From the NCBI GenBank assembly GCA_002454975.1, contig DKJZ01000011.1, positions 1 to 31,830 of the forward strand: a stretch of DNA of 31,830 nucleotides, read 5' to 3'. The notes beneath the pieces were generated by a model. It was given only the letters and a program-made list of their open reading frames with translations. It had not been told where the DNA came from and did not search any database. Of this stretch, positions 6,272 to 14,147 are shown piece by piece. Source of the stretch: Hylemonella sp. UBA6679. Lineage in GTDB: Bacteria > Pseudomonadota > Gammaproteobacteria > Burkholderiales > Burkholderiaceae_C. Both the position numbers and the translations under genes were made by a program. Within the stretch, counting starts at the first letter, position 1; the number at the start of each line of letters is the position of its first letter.

Positions 6272-9200
6272 GCGATTACAAGACCATTGCCGAGACGAAG
6301 AACTTTATTGTCCTTGATCAATACTCACCTGAATGGAAGGTCGCCGAAGGCTACCAGAGTGAAGGTGACCTAGAGCGAGAGTTGATTCAGGACTTGAAAA
6401 ACCAGGGCTATGAATACCTGCCCGGGTTGACAACACCTGACGCATTGCTCGCCAATGTTCGTGTGCAACTGCAAGCGCTCAACAATGTGCAGTTCTCAGA
6501 TGGGGAGTGGCAGCGATTTGTCGAAACCTGGCTATACAAACCCAGCGACGGTATCGTCGAGAAAACCCGCAAGGTCCACGACGACTATATTCACGACTTC
6601 GTTTTTGACGATGGTCGCATACAGAACATCTACCTACTAGACAAAAAGAACATCGCCCGCAATAAGGTGCAGGTGATCAAGCAGTTCGAGCAGACGGGCT
6701 CGCATGCCAATCGCTATGACGTCACAATCCTGGTCAATGGGTTGCCACTGGTACAAGTGGAGCTGAAAAAGCGAGGCGTCGCTATTCGTGAAGCCTTCAA
6801 CCAAGTACACCGCTACAGCAAGGAGAGCTTTAACAGCGAGCACTCTCTGTACAAGTATTTGCAGCTGTTTGTGATTTCTAACGGCACCGATAGCCGATAC
6901 TTTGCCAACACAACCCAACGCAACAAAAACAGCTTCGACTTCACCATGAATTGGGCGAAGTCGGACAACAGCCTGATCAAGGACCTCAAAGACTTTACGG
7001 CCACGTTCTTCCAGAAGCAAACCTTGCTCAATGTCTTGCTGAATTACTCGGTGTTTGATGTCAGCAACACGCTGTTGGTGATGCGGCCCTACCAAATTGC
7101 TGCCACCGAACGTATTCTGTGGAAGATCAAAAGCGCCTATCAAGCCAAGAGCTGGAGTGATTTGGAAGGTGGCGGCTTTATCTGGCATACCACCGGATCG
7201 GGTAAGACCCTGACCAGCTTCAAAGCGGCGCGACTGGCGACAGAGCTGGAATTCATCGACAAAGTTTTCTTTGTGGTGGACAGAAAGGATCTGGACTACC
7301 AGACCATGAAGGAATATCAGCGCTTTTCACCTGACAGCGTGAACGGTTCAGACAGCACGTTGGGCTTGAAGCGAAATCTGGAAAAGGACGACAACAAAAT
7401 TGTTGTGACCACCATCCAGAAGCTCAACAACCTGATGAAGGGCGAGGCTGATTTGCCCATTTACGGCAAGCAAGTGGTGTTTATCTTCGATGAATGCCAC
7501 CGCAGCCAGTTTGGTGAAGCCCAGAAGAACCTGAAGAAAAAATTTAAGAAGTTCTACCAGTTTGGTTTCACCGGCACGCCGATCTTCCCCGAGAACGCAC
7601 TGGGTGCTGAAACCACTGCCAGTGTGTTTGGCCGTGAGTTGCATTCCTATGTCATCACCGATGCAATTCGAGATGAGAAGGTGCTCAAGTTCAAGGTGGA
7701 CTACAACGATGTTCGTCCGCAGTTCAAGGCCCTTGAAACTGAACAGGATGAGAAAAAACTCACCGCCGCTGAAAACAAACAAGCCCTGTTGCACCCCGAC
7801 CGGATTCGTGAGATCACGCAGTACATCCTGAACAACTTCAGGCAAAAGACTCATCGCCTACAACCTGGCAACAGGGGCTTTAACGCTATGTTTGCAGTCA
7901 GTAGCGTGGATGCTGCCAAGCTGTATTACGAGTCGTTCAAGAATTTGCAAAAAGACAGCGACAAGCCACTGCGAGTGGCCACTATCTTTTCGTATGCTGC
8001 CAACGAAGAGCAGGACGCTATCGGCGACATACTAGACGAAAGTTTTGATGTCTCTGCCATGAACAGCAGTGGTAAAGAGTTTTTGAGCGCTGCCATCGCC
8101 GACTACAACGCGCTGTTCAAGACCAACTTCAGCGTGGACAGCAACGGATTCCAGAACTACTACCGGGACTTGGCCAAGCAGGTGAAGGCCAAGGAAATCG
8201 ACCTGCTCATCGTGGTGGGCATGTTCCTGACTGGCTTTGATGCACCCACACTGAACACGTTGTTTGTAGACAAGAACCTGCGCTTTCACGGGTTGATGCA
8301 GGCTTACTCTCGCACCAACCGTATCTTTGATGCGACGAAGACCTTCGGAAACATCGTCACTTTCAGGGACCTAGAGCAGGCGACCATCGATGCCATCACC
8401 CTGTTTGGTGACAAGAACACCAAGAACGTGGTGTTGGAGAAGAGCTACAAGGAGTACATGGAAGGCTTCACCGATGTGGCTACGGGTGAGGCAAGGCGTG
8501 GCTTTGTGGATGTGGTCAAGGAGTTGGAAACACGCTTCCCTGATCCTGCAGCGATTGAGAAGGAAGCAGACAAAAAAGATTTTGCAAAGCTGTTTGGCGA
8601 GTATTTGCGCATAGAGAATGTGCTGCAGAATTATGACGAGTTCGCCAGCCTGAAGGCCTTACAAAGCGTTGATGTGTCTGATCCAGCCGCAGTTGAGGAA
8701 TTCAAAGCTCAGCACTATCTCAACGATGCTGATTTGGCAGCATTGCAAGCTATCACACTCCCTCCTGATCGAAGAATTCAGGACTATCGATCCACCTATA
8801 ACGATGTGCGCGACTGGCTACGCAAGCAAAAATCTGCCGATGAGAAAGATAAATCTACTGTTGATTGGGATGACGTAGTCTTTGAAGTAGACCTCCTGAA
8901 GTCGCAGGAAATCAACCTAGACTACATCTTGGAGCTGATCTTTGACCACAACAAAAAGAACAAGACGAAAGCAGATCTGGTGGATGAAGTGCGTCGAGTG
9001 ATTCGAGCCAGTCTTGGCAATCGCGCCAAAGAGAGCCTGCTGGTGGACTTTATTCACCAGACCGATCTGGACCAGATCGGTGATAAGGCCAGCGTCATTG
9101 AAGCGTTCTTTACTTTTGCCCAAGCGGCGCAGCAGCGAGAAGCCCAAGAGCTGATCACTTCCGAAAACCTAAACGCTGAGGCAGCCAAGCGCTACATCGC

Positions 9201-9366
9201 TGCATCACTCAAGCGGGAATTTGCCAGTGACAGCGGTACTGAGCTCAATACCGTTTTACCCAAAATGAGCCCATTGAATCCGCAGTACCTGACAAAAAAG
9301 CAGACCGTTTTTCAAAAAATCGCAGCTTTTGTGGAGAAGTTTAAGGGCGTGGGTGGACAGGTCTGA
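6268..9366 (+). CDS. hsdR: Type I restriction endonuclease subunit HsdR
   Basis: A 1032-aa motor and nuclease subunit, close to the 1038 aa of EcoR124I HsdR. The N-terminal PD-(D/E)xK nuclease has D151, E165 and K167 followed by Q179-x3-Y183, at the same residue numbers as I recall for EcoR124I. The SF2 translocase follows, with Walker A TTGSGKT at about 308-314, DECH at 408-411, the motif III region FGFTGTP, and the motif VI region MQAYSRTNR. A helical C-terminal domain closes the protein. It translocates DNA with ATP and cuts at distant sites once unmethylated targets are bound. All key residues are present and the frame is intact, so the system should be active. Start and stop are tightly packed between hsdS and the next gene. 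Confidence 0.97.
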   Translation: MSDYKTIAETKNFIVLDQYSPEWKVAEGYQSEGDLERELIQDLKNQGYEYLPGLTTPDALLANVRVQLQALNNVQFSDGEWQRFVETWLYKPSDGIVEKTRKVHDDYIHDFVFDDGRIQNIYLLDKKNIARNKVQVIKQFEQTGSHANRYDVTILVNGLPLVQVELKKRGVAIREAFNQVHRYSKESFNSEHSLYKYLQLFVISNGTDSRYFANTTQRNKNSFDFTMNWAKSDNSLIKDLKDFTATFFQKQTLLNVLLNYSVFDVSNTLLVMRPYQIAATERILWKIKSAYQAKSWSDLEGGGFIWHTTGSGKTLTSFKAARLATELEFIDKVFFVVDRKDLDYQTMKEYQRFSPDSVNGSDSTLGLKRNLEKDDNKIVVTTIQKLNNLMKGEADLPIYGKQVVFIFDECHRSQFGEAQKNLKKKFKKFYQFGFTGTPIFPENALGAETTASVFGRELHSYVITDAIRDEKVLKFKVDYNDVRPQFKALETEQDEKKLTAAENKQALLHPDRIREITQYILNNFRQKTHRLQPGNRGFNAMFAVSSVDAAKLYYESFKNLQKDSDKPLRVATIFSYAANEEQDAIGDILDESFDVSAMNSSGKEFLSAAIADYNALFKTNFSVDSNGFQNYYRDLAKQVKAKEIDLLIVVGMFLTGFDAPTLNTLFVDKNLRFHGLMQAYSRTNRIFDATKTFGNIVTFRDLEQATIDAITLFGDKNTKNVVLEKSYKEYMEGFTDVATGEARRGFVDVVKELETRFPDPAAIEKEADKKDFAKLFGEYLRIENVLQNYDEFASLKALQSVDVSDPAAVEEFKAQHYLNDADLAALQAITLPPDRRIQDYRSTYNDVRDWLRKQKSADEKDKSTVDWDDVVFEVDLLKSQEINLDYILELIFDHNKKNKTKADLVDEVRRVIRASLGNRAKESLLVDFIHQTDLDQIGDKASVIEAFFTFAQAAQQREAQELITSENLNAEAAKRYIAASLKREFASDSGTELNTVLPKMSPLNPQYLTKKQTVFQKIAAFVEKFKGVGGQV

Positions 9367-9369
9367 AGG

Positions 9370-10263
9370 ATGAGTATGAATAAATCAGCCACCATCAAAC
9401 TTTTCCTTCCCTTCGGCAACGCGCAAGGCATTCGCACGGCTGAAATATCCAACTGGTCTGGAAAAGCTGTCGCTGCGCCCAGATCTGAGCTTAAGCACTT
9501 CATGTCACGCGAGGAACTTAAGAACCCTGGCGTGTATTTTCTAATTGGCGACGACGATGAATCTGGCGTACCACTCCTTTACATCGGCGAGGCCGAATCA
9601 GTGACCTACCGCCTGAAGCAGCACCTGTCGAAAGAGTTTTGGAATTCTGTCATTGCAGTTTTCAGTAAAGACGAAAACCTGACCAAAGCGCATGTGCGCT
9701 ACCTCGAAGGCCGATTGATCGAAATTGCACAGGATGTCGCTAAGTGCAAGTTGGTCAACGGCAAGGGGGGCGGCTCCAAGCTGCCTGAATCCGATCTGCA
9801 TGACATGGAGGTCTTTCTCTCTCGTGTAGCCCAGTTGTTACCGGTTCTTGGATGCAATTTCCTCACGCCCACGGCGGTGGTGGCGTCCGCCACAGATCTG
9901 CATAACGCCCTCTACTGCGCGCGCAAGGGTGCCAAGGCGACCGGCGTTCGATCGCCCAACGGCTTCACGGTGTTTAAGGGTTCGACCGCCGTCAAGGATT
10001 TTCAGAAGGCCACCCACACCAGTGGCAAGTGGATCATCAAGTTGCGTGACCAGTTGCTCCAATCGGGGAGCCTTTTTCTGCAGGGCGATTTTTTTGTTTT
10101 CGCCAAAGATGTTGAGTTTGCCAGCCCCAGTGCAGCCGCCGCAATCGTCATGGGTGGAAGCGCTCAGGGCCCAGCAGTCTGGAAAAACGCCGACGGCAAA
10201 TCACTGAAAGACATCGAGGCTGGTTCCGGAATGTTGTCACCGTCCGAACAGGAGCAGGAGTGA
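9370..10263 (+). CDS. GIY-YIG nuclease-like protein with C-terminal DUF4357-like domain
   Basis: A 297-aa protein starting 3 bp after hsdR. A GIY-YIG fold is visible: GVY at 54-56, YIG at 71-73, then YRLKQHL and the acidic helix YLEGRLIEIA with a candidate metal-binding glutamate. The C-terminal part (ARKGAKATGVRSPNGFTVFKGSTAV, then LRDQLLQSG) resembles the DUF4357 module often attached to such nucleases and found behind hsdR genes. Family members are presumed DNA nucleases or defence accessories; the exact role is unknown. The GAAGG sequence at 9365-9369 abuts the first ATG, so the ATG at 9376 (MNKSATIKLF) may be the true start. Its 3' end contains the ribosome binding site for the next gene. 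Confidence 0.85.
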   Translation: MSMNKSATIKLFLPFGNAQGIRTAEISNWSGKAVAAPRSELKHFMSREELKNPGVYFLIGDDDESGVPLLYIGEAESVTYRLKQHLSKEFWNSVIAVFSKDENLTKAHVRYLEGRLIEIAQDVAKCKLVNGKGGGSKLPESDLHDMEVFLSRVAQLLPVLGCNFLTPTAVVASATDLHNALYCARKGAKATGVRSPNGFTVFKGSTAVKDFQKATHTSGKWIIKLRDQLLQSGSLFLQGDFFVFAKDVEFASPSAAAAIVMGGSAQGPAVWKNADGKSLKDIEAGSGMLSPSEQEQE

Positions 10264-10265
10264 CC

Positions 10266-10550
10266 ATGCGCAACAAGGCGTCCCAAAAGGAAGTCTCGAT
10301 GTTGGACGGCGCAGGTGTTTTGGCGCTGATTTACCCAAGAACAGCAGCGTTTGATCAGCCGCTGCCGGTTTTTGAGTTCCCTAAATCCACTGGGCTGAAA
10401 TTGTGGGTGCTGCCGTTTTGCCTGAAGGGAAAGCGGCTACTGCTGCCATCAGGTAGCGGTTTTGAGGCTCTGTTTGATGGTCATGGTTCGAGGCTGCGGA
10501 ATGGACGCGATGCAGCTGAAGTAGCCGCTCTAGATGTCGCCATCACATGA
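10266..10550 (+). CDS. Small conserved-context protein of unknown function
   Basis: A 94-aa protein I do not recognise. It begins MRNKASQKEVSMLDGAGVLALIYPRTAAF and has an alternating hydrophobic pattern suggesting a small beta-rich fold, without signal peptide or membrane helix. I chose the ATG at 10266 because AGGAG at 10256-10260 sits five bases upstream; a GTG at 10260 is possible but would overlap that Shine-Dalgarno sequence. The stop overlaps the start of the primase-helicase gene (ATGA), so the two are probably made together. It may be a partner or regulator of the primase-helicase or of the GIY-YIG protein; this is inference. Confidence 0.75.
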   Translation: MRNKASQKEVSMLDGAGVLALIYPRTAAFDQPLPVFEFPKSTGLKLWVLPFCLKGKRLLLPSGSGFEALFDGHGSRLRNGRDAAEVAALDVAIT

Positions 10551-12934
10551 CAAATCCACTGGAGGCACTGGTAGCCGAAAACGCCCGCCTGATCGCGCTG
10601 CTTGAGTCTCATGGCATTGAGTGGCGGTTGCCACCTCAGCCAGTCCCAGTTGCGGCTCAAGAACCAGAACCCTCCCGCCTTTCCACGGCGGAAAAGGTGG
10701 CGCTGTTCCGCCGTCTGTTTCGAGGCCGCACCGATGTCTATCCAGTTCGATGGGAAGGCAAGACCTCTGGCAAGTCGGGCTATGCACCGGCCTGTGCCAA
10801 CGAATGGCGTGCCGGTGTCTGTGAAAAGCCGCGTATCAAGTGCGGGGACTGCAGCAATCGCCTGCTGATCCGGCTGTCCGATGCTGTGATCTATGACCAC
10901 TTGGCTGGAGAGCATACGGTTGGGGTGTACCCGCTTCTGGAGGATGACACCTGCTATTTTCTGGCGGTTGATTTTGACGAGGCCGACTGGCGCGACGATG
11001 CCCTCGCTTTTATGCAGTCCTGCGAAGAACTAGGGGTACCGGCCGCGCTGGAAATTTCGAGGTCAGGCAAAGGTGCGCATGCGTGGGTTTTCTTCGCCAG
11101 CCGTGTTTCTGCACGTGACGCCCGGCGCCTTGGAACCGCCATCATCAGCCATACCTGCTCGCGCACCCGGCAGCTGAAGCTGCAATCCTACGACCGGCTG
11201 TTCCCCAACCAGGACACGATGCCCAAGGGTGGCTTCGGCAACTTGATCGCCTTGCCGCTGCAGAAATGGCCTCGGGAGAATGGCTGCAGCGTGTTCGTTG
11301 ACACTGAACTTCGCCCCTATCCGGATCAGTGGGGATTTCTGGCGTCTATCCAGCTCATGCCGGTACACGACATCGAGCCGATCATTCTGCGAGCCACAGG
11401 TGGCGTCCATCCACTTGACGTCACCTTCATCGATGATGAAGACTTGGCCACACCCTGGAAACGGCAGAGCATGTCGACCAAGAAGCTCTCTGGGCAGATG
11501 CCCAAGTCGCTGACCTTGACGCTGGCCAATCTGGTTTATTTTGAGAAGGTCCAACTGCCGCAGGCACTGGCCAACCGCCTGATTCGTCTGGCAGCCTTCC
11601 AGAACCCCGAGTTCTACAAAGCCCAGGCCATGCGCATGTCGGTCTGGGACAAGCCCCGTGTCATCGGCAATGCCGAGAACTACCCGCAGTACATCGCGTT
11701 GCCTCGCGGTTGCCTTGATGCTGCGCTGGATCTTCTGCGGGATAACGGCATTGCCTGTGACCTGCGCGATGAGCGTTTCGGCGGGGAGCCGATCGATGTC
11801 TCTTTCGTCGGCACTTTGCGTCTGGACCAGGAGGCTGCAGTGGCCGGAATGCTGCATCACGACACCGGCGTGCTGTGCGCCCCAACGGCCTTTGGTAAAA
11901 CAGTCACTGCCGCCGCAATGATCACGCGTCGGGGTGTTAACACACTGGTCCTGGTGCATCGAACGGAACTGCTCAAGCAATGGCAGGAACGATTGCAGGC
12001 TTTTCTGGGCGTTGGCAAGGGCGTGGTCGGCACCATCGGGGGTGGCAAAGCCAAACCTACGGGCAAGATTGACATTGCCGTGATGCAGTCCGTTTCCCGA
12101 CAGGGCGAAGTGAACCCGTTGGTAGAAAACTACGGTCAGGTGATTGTGGACGAGTGCCACCATGTTGGCGCTGTATCGTTTGATGCCATTCTGAAGCGGA
12201 CCAAGGCTAAGTACGTGCTAGGGCTGACGGCGACACCCATCCGCCGTGATGGTCAACAGCCCATCATCTTTATGCAGTGTGGACCAATCCGCTACACGGC
12301 CGCCAAGCCTGCTGGCGCGCCACACGACCTGGAAGTGCTGCCTCGTTCACGCTTTACGCGTATCGACCTGCCCATCGATGCTGGCATCCAAGACGTGTTT
12401 CGACATCTCGCCAATGACCAGGTCAGAACAGAAGCCATCGCCGCCGAGGTGCGTGACGCCGTCGGGCAGGGACGCAAGGTGCTGGTACTGACCGAGCGCA
12501 CGGAACACCTCGATGCGATCAAAGCTACCCTGGTCGGATGCGAGCCAGAGCCTTTTGTCTTGCACGGACGCATGTCCAAGAAGCAGCGAGCGGCACTGGT
12601 AGCTGGTCTGGATGCACTGCCGCCCGATGCGCCGCGTGTTCTGCTTTCGACTGGGAAGCTGGTTGGCGAGGGCTTCGATCACCCGCCGCTCGACACACTT
12701 GTGCTGGCCATGCCGGTCTCGTGGAAAGGTACGCTTCAGCAGTATGCCGGGCGCCTGCACCGCGAGCACGCCGGCAAGACTGACGTGCGGATCATTGACT
12801 TCGTGGACACCGGCCATCCGGCCTTGCTGCGGATGTGGGACAAGCGGCAAATGGGCTACCGTGCGATGGGCTATCGCATCGAGGCACAGCGCGAAATCAC
12901 CGAAATTCGTGACGTGACAACGGCTTGCGCGTGA
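10547..12934 (+). CDS. Primase-polymerase / SF2 helicase fusion, TOTE conflict-system type
   Basis: A 795-aa fusion. A short leucine-rich coiled coil (LEALVAENARLIALLESHG) is followed by an archaeo-eukaryotic primase (AEP) domain: possible zinc ligands C83, C92, C99 and C102, the metal-binding VDFDEADW with D142 and D144, and the SGKGAH motif ending in H178. A DEAD/DEAH-type helicase follows: Walker A APTAFGKT at 445-452, DECHH at 535-539, LTATPIRRDG, and motif VI YAGRLHR. This architecture matches the AEP-helicase protein of TOTE conflict systems, proposed to act against invading nucleic acid. All catalytic residues I can check are present. It is the last gene of the hsd operon, and no clear terminator follows. 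Cellular function is inference. Confidence 0.88.
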   Translation: MTNPLEALVAENARLIALLESHGIEWRLPPQPVPVAAQEPEPSRLSTAEKVALFRRLFRGRTDVYPVRWEGKTSGKSGYAPACANEWRAGVCEKPRIKCGDCSNRLLIRLSDAVIYDHLAGEHTVGVYPLLEDDTCYFLAVDFDEADWRDDALAFMQSCEELGVPAALEISRSGKGAHAWVFFASRVSARDARRLGTAIISHTCSRTRQLKLQSYDRLFPNQDTMPKGGFGNLIALPLQKWPRENGCSVFVDTELRPYPDQWGFLASIQLMPVHDIEPIILRATGGVHPLDVTFIDDEDLATPWKRQSMSTKKLSGQMPKSLTLTLANLVYFEKVQLPQALANRLIRLAAFQNPEFYKAQAMRMSVWDKPRVIGNAENYPQYIALPRGCLDAALDLLRDNGIACDLRDERFGGEPIDVSFVGTLRLDQEAAVAGMLHHDTGVLCAPTAFGKTVTAAAMITRRGVNTLVLVHRTELLKQWQERLQAFLGVGKGVVGTIGGGKAKPTGKIDIAVMQSVSRQGEVNPLVENYGQVIVDECHHVGAVSFDAILKRTKAKYVLGLTATPIRRDGQQPIIFMQCGPIRYTAAKPAGAPHDLEVLPRSRFTRIDLPIDAGIQDVFRHLANDQVRTEAIAAEVRDAVGQGRKVLVLTERTEHLDAIKATLVGCEPEPFVLHGRMSKKQRAALVAGLDALPPDAPRVLLSTGKLVGEGFDHPPLDTLVLAMPVSWKGTLQQYAGRLHREHAGKTDVRIIDFVDTGHPALLRMWDKRQMGYRAMGYRIEAQREITEIRDVTTACA

Positions 12935-13024
12935 ATCCTTGGGGCGAAATGAGCGAAATCAGGTGTCAGCACAGTTCTGCGTCGTCTGTGTGCGCAATAG
13001 TTGCGACAAATAAAGCCATGCGTG

Positions 13025-13035
13025 CGACAATGTCG
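13025..13035. promoter_or_regulatory. Palindromic operator candidate upstream of parDE
   Basis: CGACA-A-TGTCG is a perfect palindrome 28 bp before the parD start, and a half-site TGCGACAA occurs once more at 13002-13009. Ribbon-helix-helix antitoxins such as ParD usually bind such sites to repress their own operon. Confidence 0.5.
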
Positions 13036-13062
13036 TCTATCTGATCGCTCCGAGAGGTTCCC

Positions 13063-13332
13063 ATGTCTGAACGCATCAACGCCCGCCTGTCGCAACCCCT
13101 GGCTGAATTCGTGGATCGAATGGTCGGCGAGGCGGGTCTTTACGAAACACCCAGCGAATATGTGCGCGACCTGATCCGCCGCGACATGGAGCGGCGCGAC
13201 GGCAAGTTTGTGCAGGACGCCATCCTCAGCGGTTATCGAGACCTCACGGCGGGCCGCGTCTTTGCGTCCAGCGGCGACTTCAAGACCGACATGGCGGTGC
13301 TGGACCGCATGGAAGCCGATGGCTGGCAATGA
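13063..13332 (+). CDS. parD: Ribbon-helix-helix antitoxin ParD
   Basis: An 89-aa CopG/ParD-type antitoxin. The N-terminal ribbon (ERINARLSQPLAEFVDRMV) and second helix with the typical SEYVRDLIRRDMERRD (about residues 30-45) form the DNA-binding fold; the acidic C-terminus that follows wraps the toxin in related pairs. GAGAGG at 13052-13057 is a good Shine-Dalgarno sequence. A palindrome just upstream suggests self-repression. The gene overlaps parE by 14 bases. It lies at the right end of the island, after the primase-helicase, with a 128-bp gap that holds its own control sites. Confidence 0.9.
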   Translation: MSERINARLSQPLAEFVDRMVGEAGLYETPSEYVRDLIRRDMERRDGKFVQDAILSGYRDLTAGRVFASSGDFKTDMAVLDRMEADGWQ

Positions 13333-13687
13333 TGTGCCATCGCCCGCCACGTTCCTGCTGACTCGGAATGCGGCGCTGGATTTGCGCCGCATCTACACGC
13401 GATCACGCCGTGAATGGGGCGATGACGTTGCCGACCGCTATCTCGCCGACCTGTATGCGGTCATGGGAGTCGCAGCCGCCGACCCGGAAAAGGGGTGCCT
13501 GCGGCAGTATCGCTCGGCTCCGTTTCTGATGGTTGCGGCGCGGCAGCACTTCGTGATCTACGACCTCGTACCGCAAGGGATTGCGGTGCTGACGGTTCAA
13601 CATCAGGTGCGCGACATCGAGTCCCTGATCGCAGACCTGACCCCGGCCTTCCACGCCGAAGTCGAGCGGCTGAAGCGGAAGACCTGA
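13319..13687 (+). CDS. parE: ParE-family toxin
   Basis: A 122-aa RelE/ParE-superfamily toxin. Recognisable family segments are ALDLRRIYTRSRREWGDDVADRYL near the N-terminus, LRQYRSAPFLM in the middle strand, and HFVIYDLVPQGIAVLTVQHQVRDI in the C-terminal sheet. ParE proteins poison DNA gyrase. I start at the ATG at 13319, inside parD, with GGAAG at 13311-13315 as ribosome binding site; this makes the two genes overlap by 14 bases, common for such pairs. With vapBC at the other end, the restriction block is bracketed by two addiction modules. No terminator lies immediately after it. Confidence 0.88.
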   Translation: MAGNDVPSPATFLLTRNAALDLRRIYTRSRREWGDDVADRYLADLYAVMGVAAADPEKGCLRQYRSAPFLMVAARQHFVIYDLVPQGIAVLTVQHQVRDIESLIADLTPAFHAEVERLKRKT

Positions 13688-14147
13688 TCGTACCGAAGCA
13701 ACCCCCAGCTGTGCTATCTAGCCACAACCTGAATTTCAGAGACAGGCAGCCGCCCGCCAAGAAAGTTCAGTTGTTCGAAATTTTCGAATAACCTACGTGT
13801 CCATTTGCTCTAAGGCGAAGACACGGCCAGGGCAGGCAGCCCGGCGCTGCCTGAGACGATGCCCCAAAAGGGTCTCACCGATCTGCCCCCATCTCTACGC
13901 ACACGCACGCAGCGTTACTCATCGGTCAGAAGGTCGGACGCAGATAGGAGTAAACTACACGGCACCAAACAAAAGCCCTCAGTTCTCACGATCTGAGGGC
14001 TTTTTTCTTGGCCAAGCGCCTACTTTGGCCTGCCTTGAGCGCCAGTTCGCTGAGATGATCACGCGGTCTTTGCAAACCTGAAAAGCTCAGTCACCTTGGG
14101 TACAAGGGGTGCTGGTTGTTTGAGGCTTGAGGCAGTAGTATTTGCGA
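13688..14147. other. Junction region without a convincing gene
   Basis: About 460 bp between parE and the monooxygenase. A frame of 94 codons at 13797-14081 has no ribosome binding site, low-complexity composition and a terminator inside it, so I do not call it a gene. The region contains the palindrome TTCGAAA-T-TTTCGAA at 13774-13788, a strong terminator at 13971-14004, and an imperfect dyad (CACCTTG/CAAGGGGTG) near 14092-14111 that could regulate the monooxygenase. No tRNA or tmRNA end was recognised. It is the probable boundary between island and chromosome. Confidence 0.5.
13971..14007. terminator. Rho-independent terminator, possibly bidirectional
   Basis: GCCCTCAG (13975-13982) pairs perfectly with CTGAGGGC (13993-14000) across a 10-base loop. 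It is flanked by AAAA on the left and six T on the right, so it can work on the plus strand and, more weakly, on the minus strand. It insulates the chromosomal genes from the island. Confidence 0.9.

Noticed and set aside
11063..12163. Long leftward frame opposite the primase-helicase
   Set aside because: Antisense shadow without recognisable domains; the sense frame contains intact primase and helicase motifs.
13774..13788. TTCGAAA-T-TTTCGAA considered as a tRNA T-loop and integration site
   Set aside because: The surrounding bases do not fold into a T-arm or acceptor stem, so it is only a palindrome.
13797..14081. Open frame of 94 codons in the junction region
   Set aside because: It has no ribosome binding site, unusual composition, and the terminator stem lies inside it.
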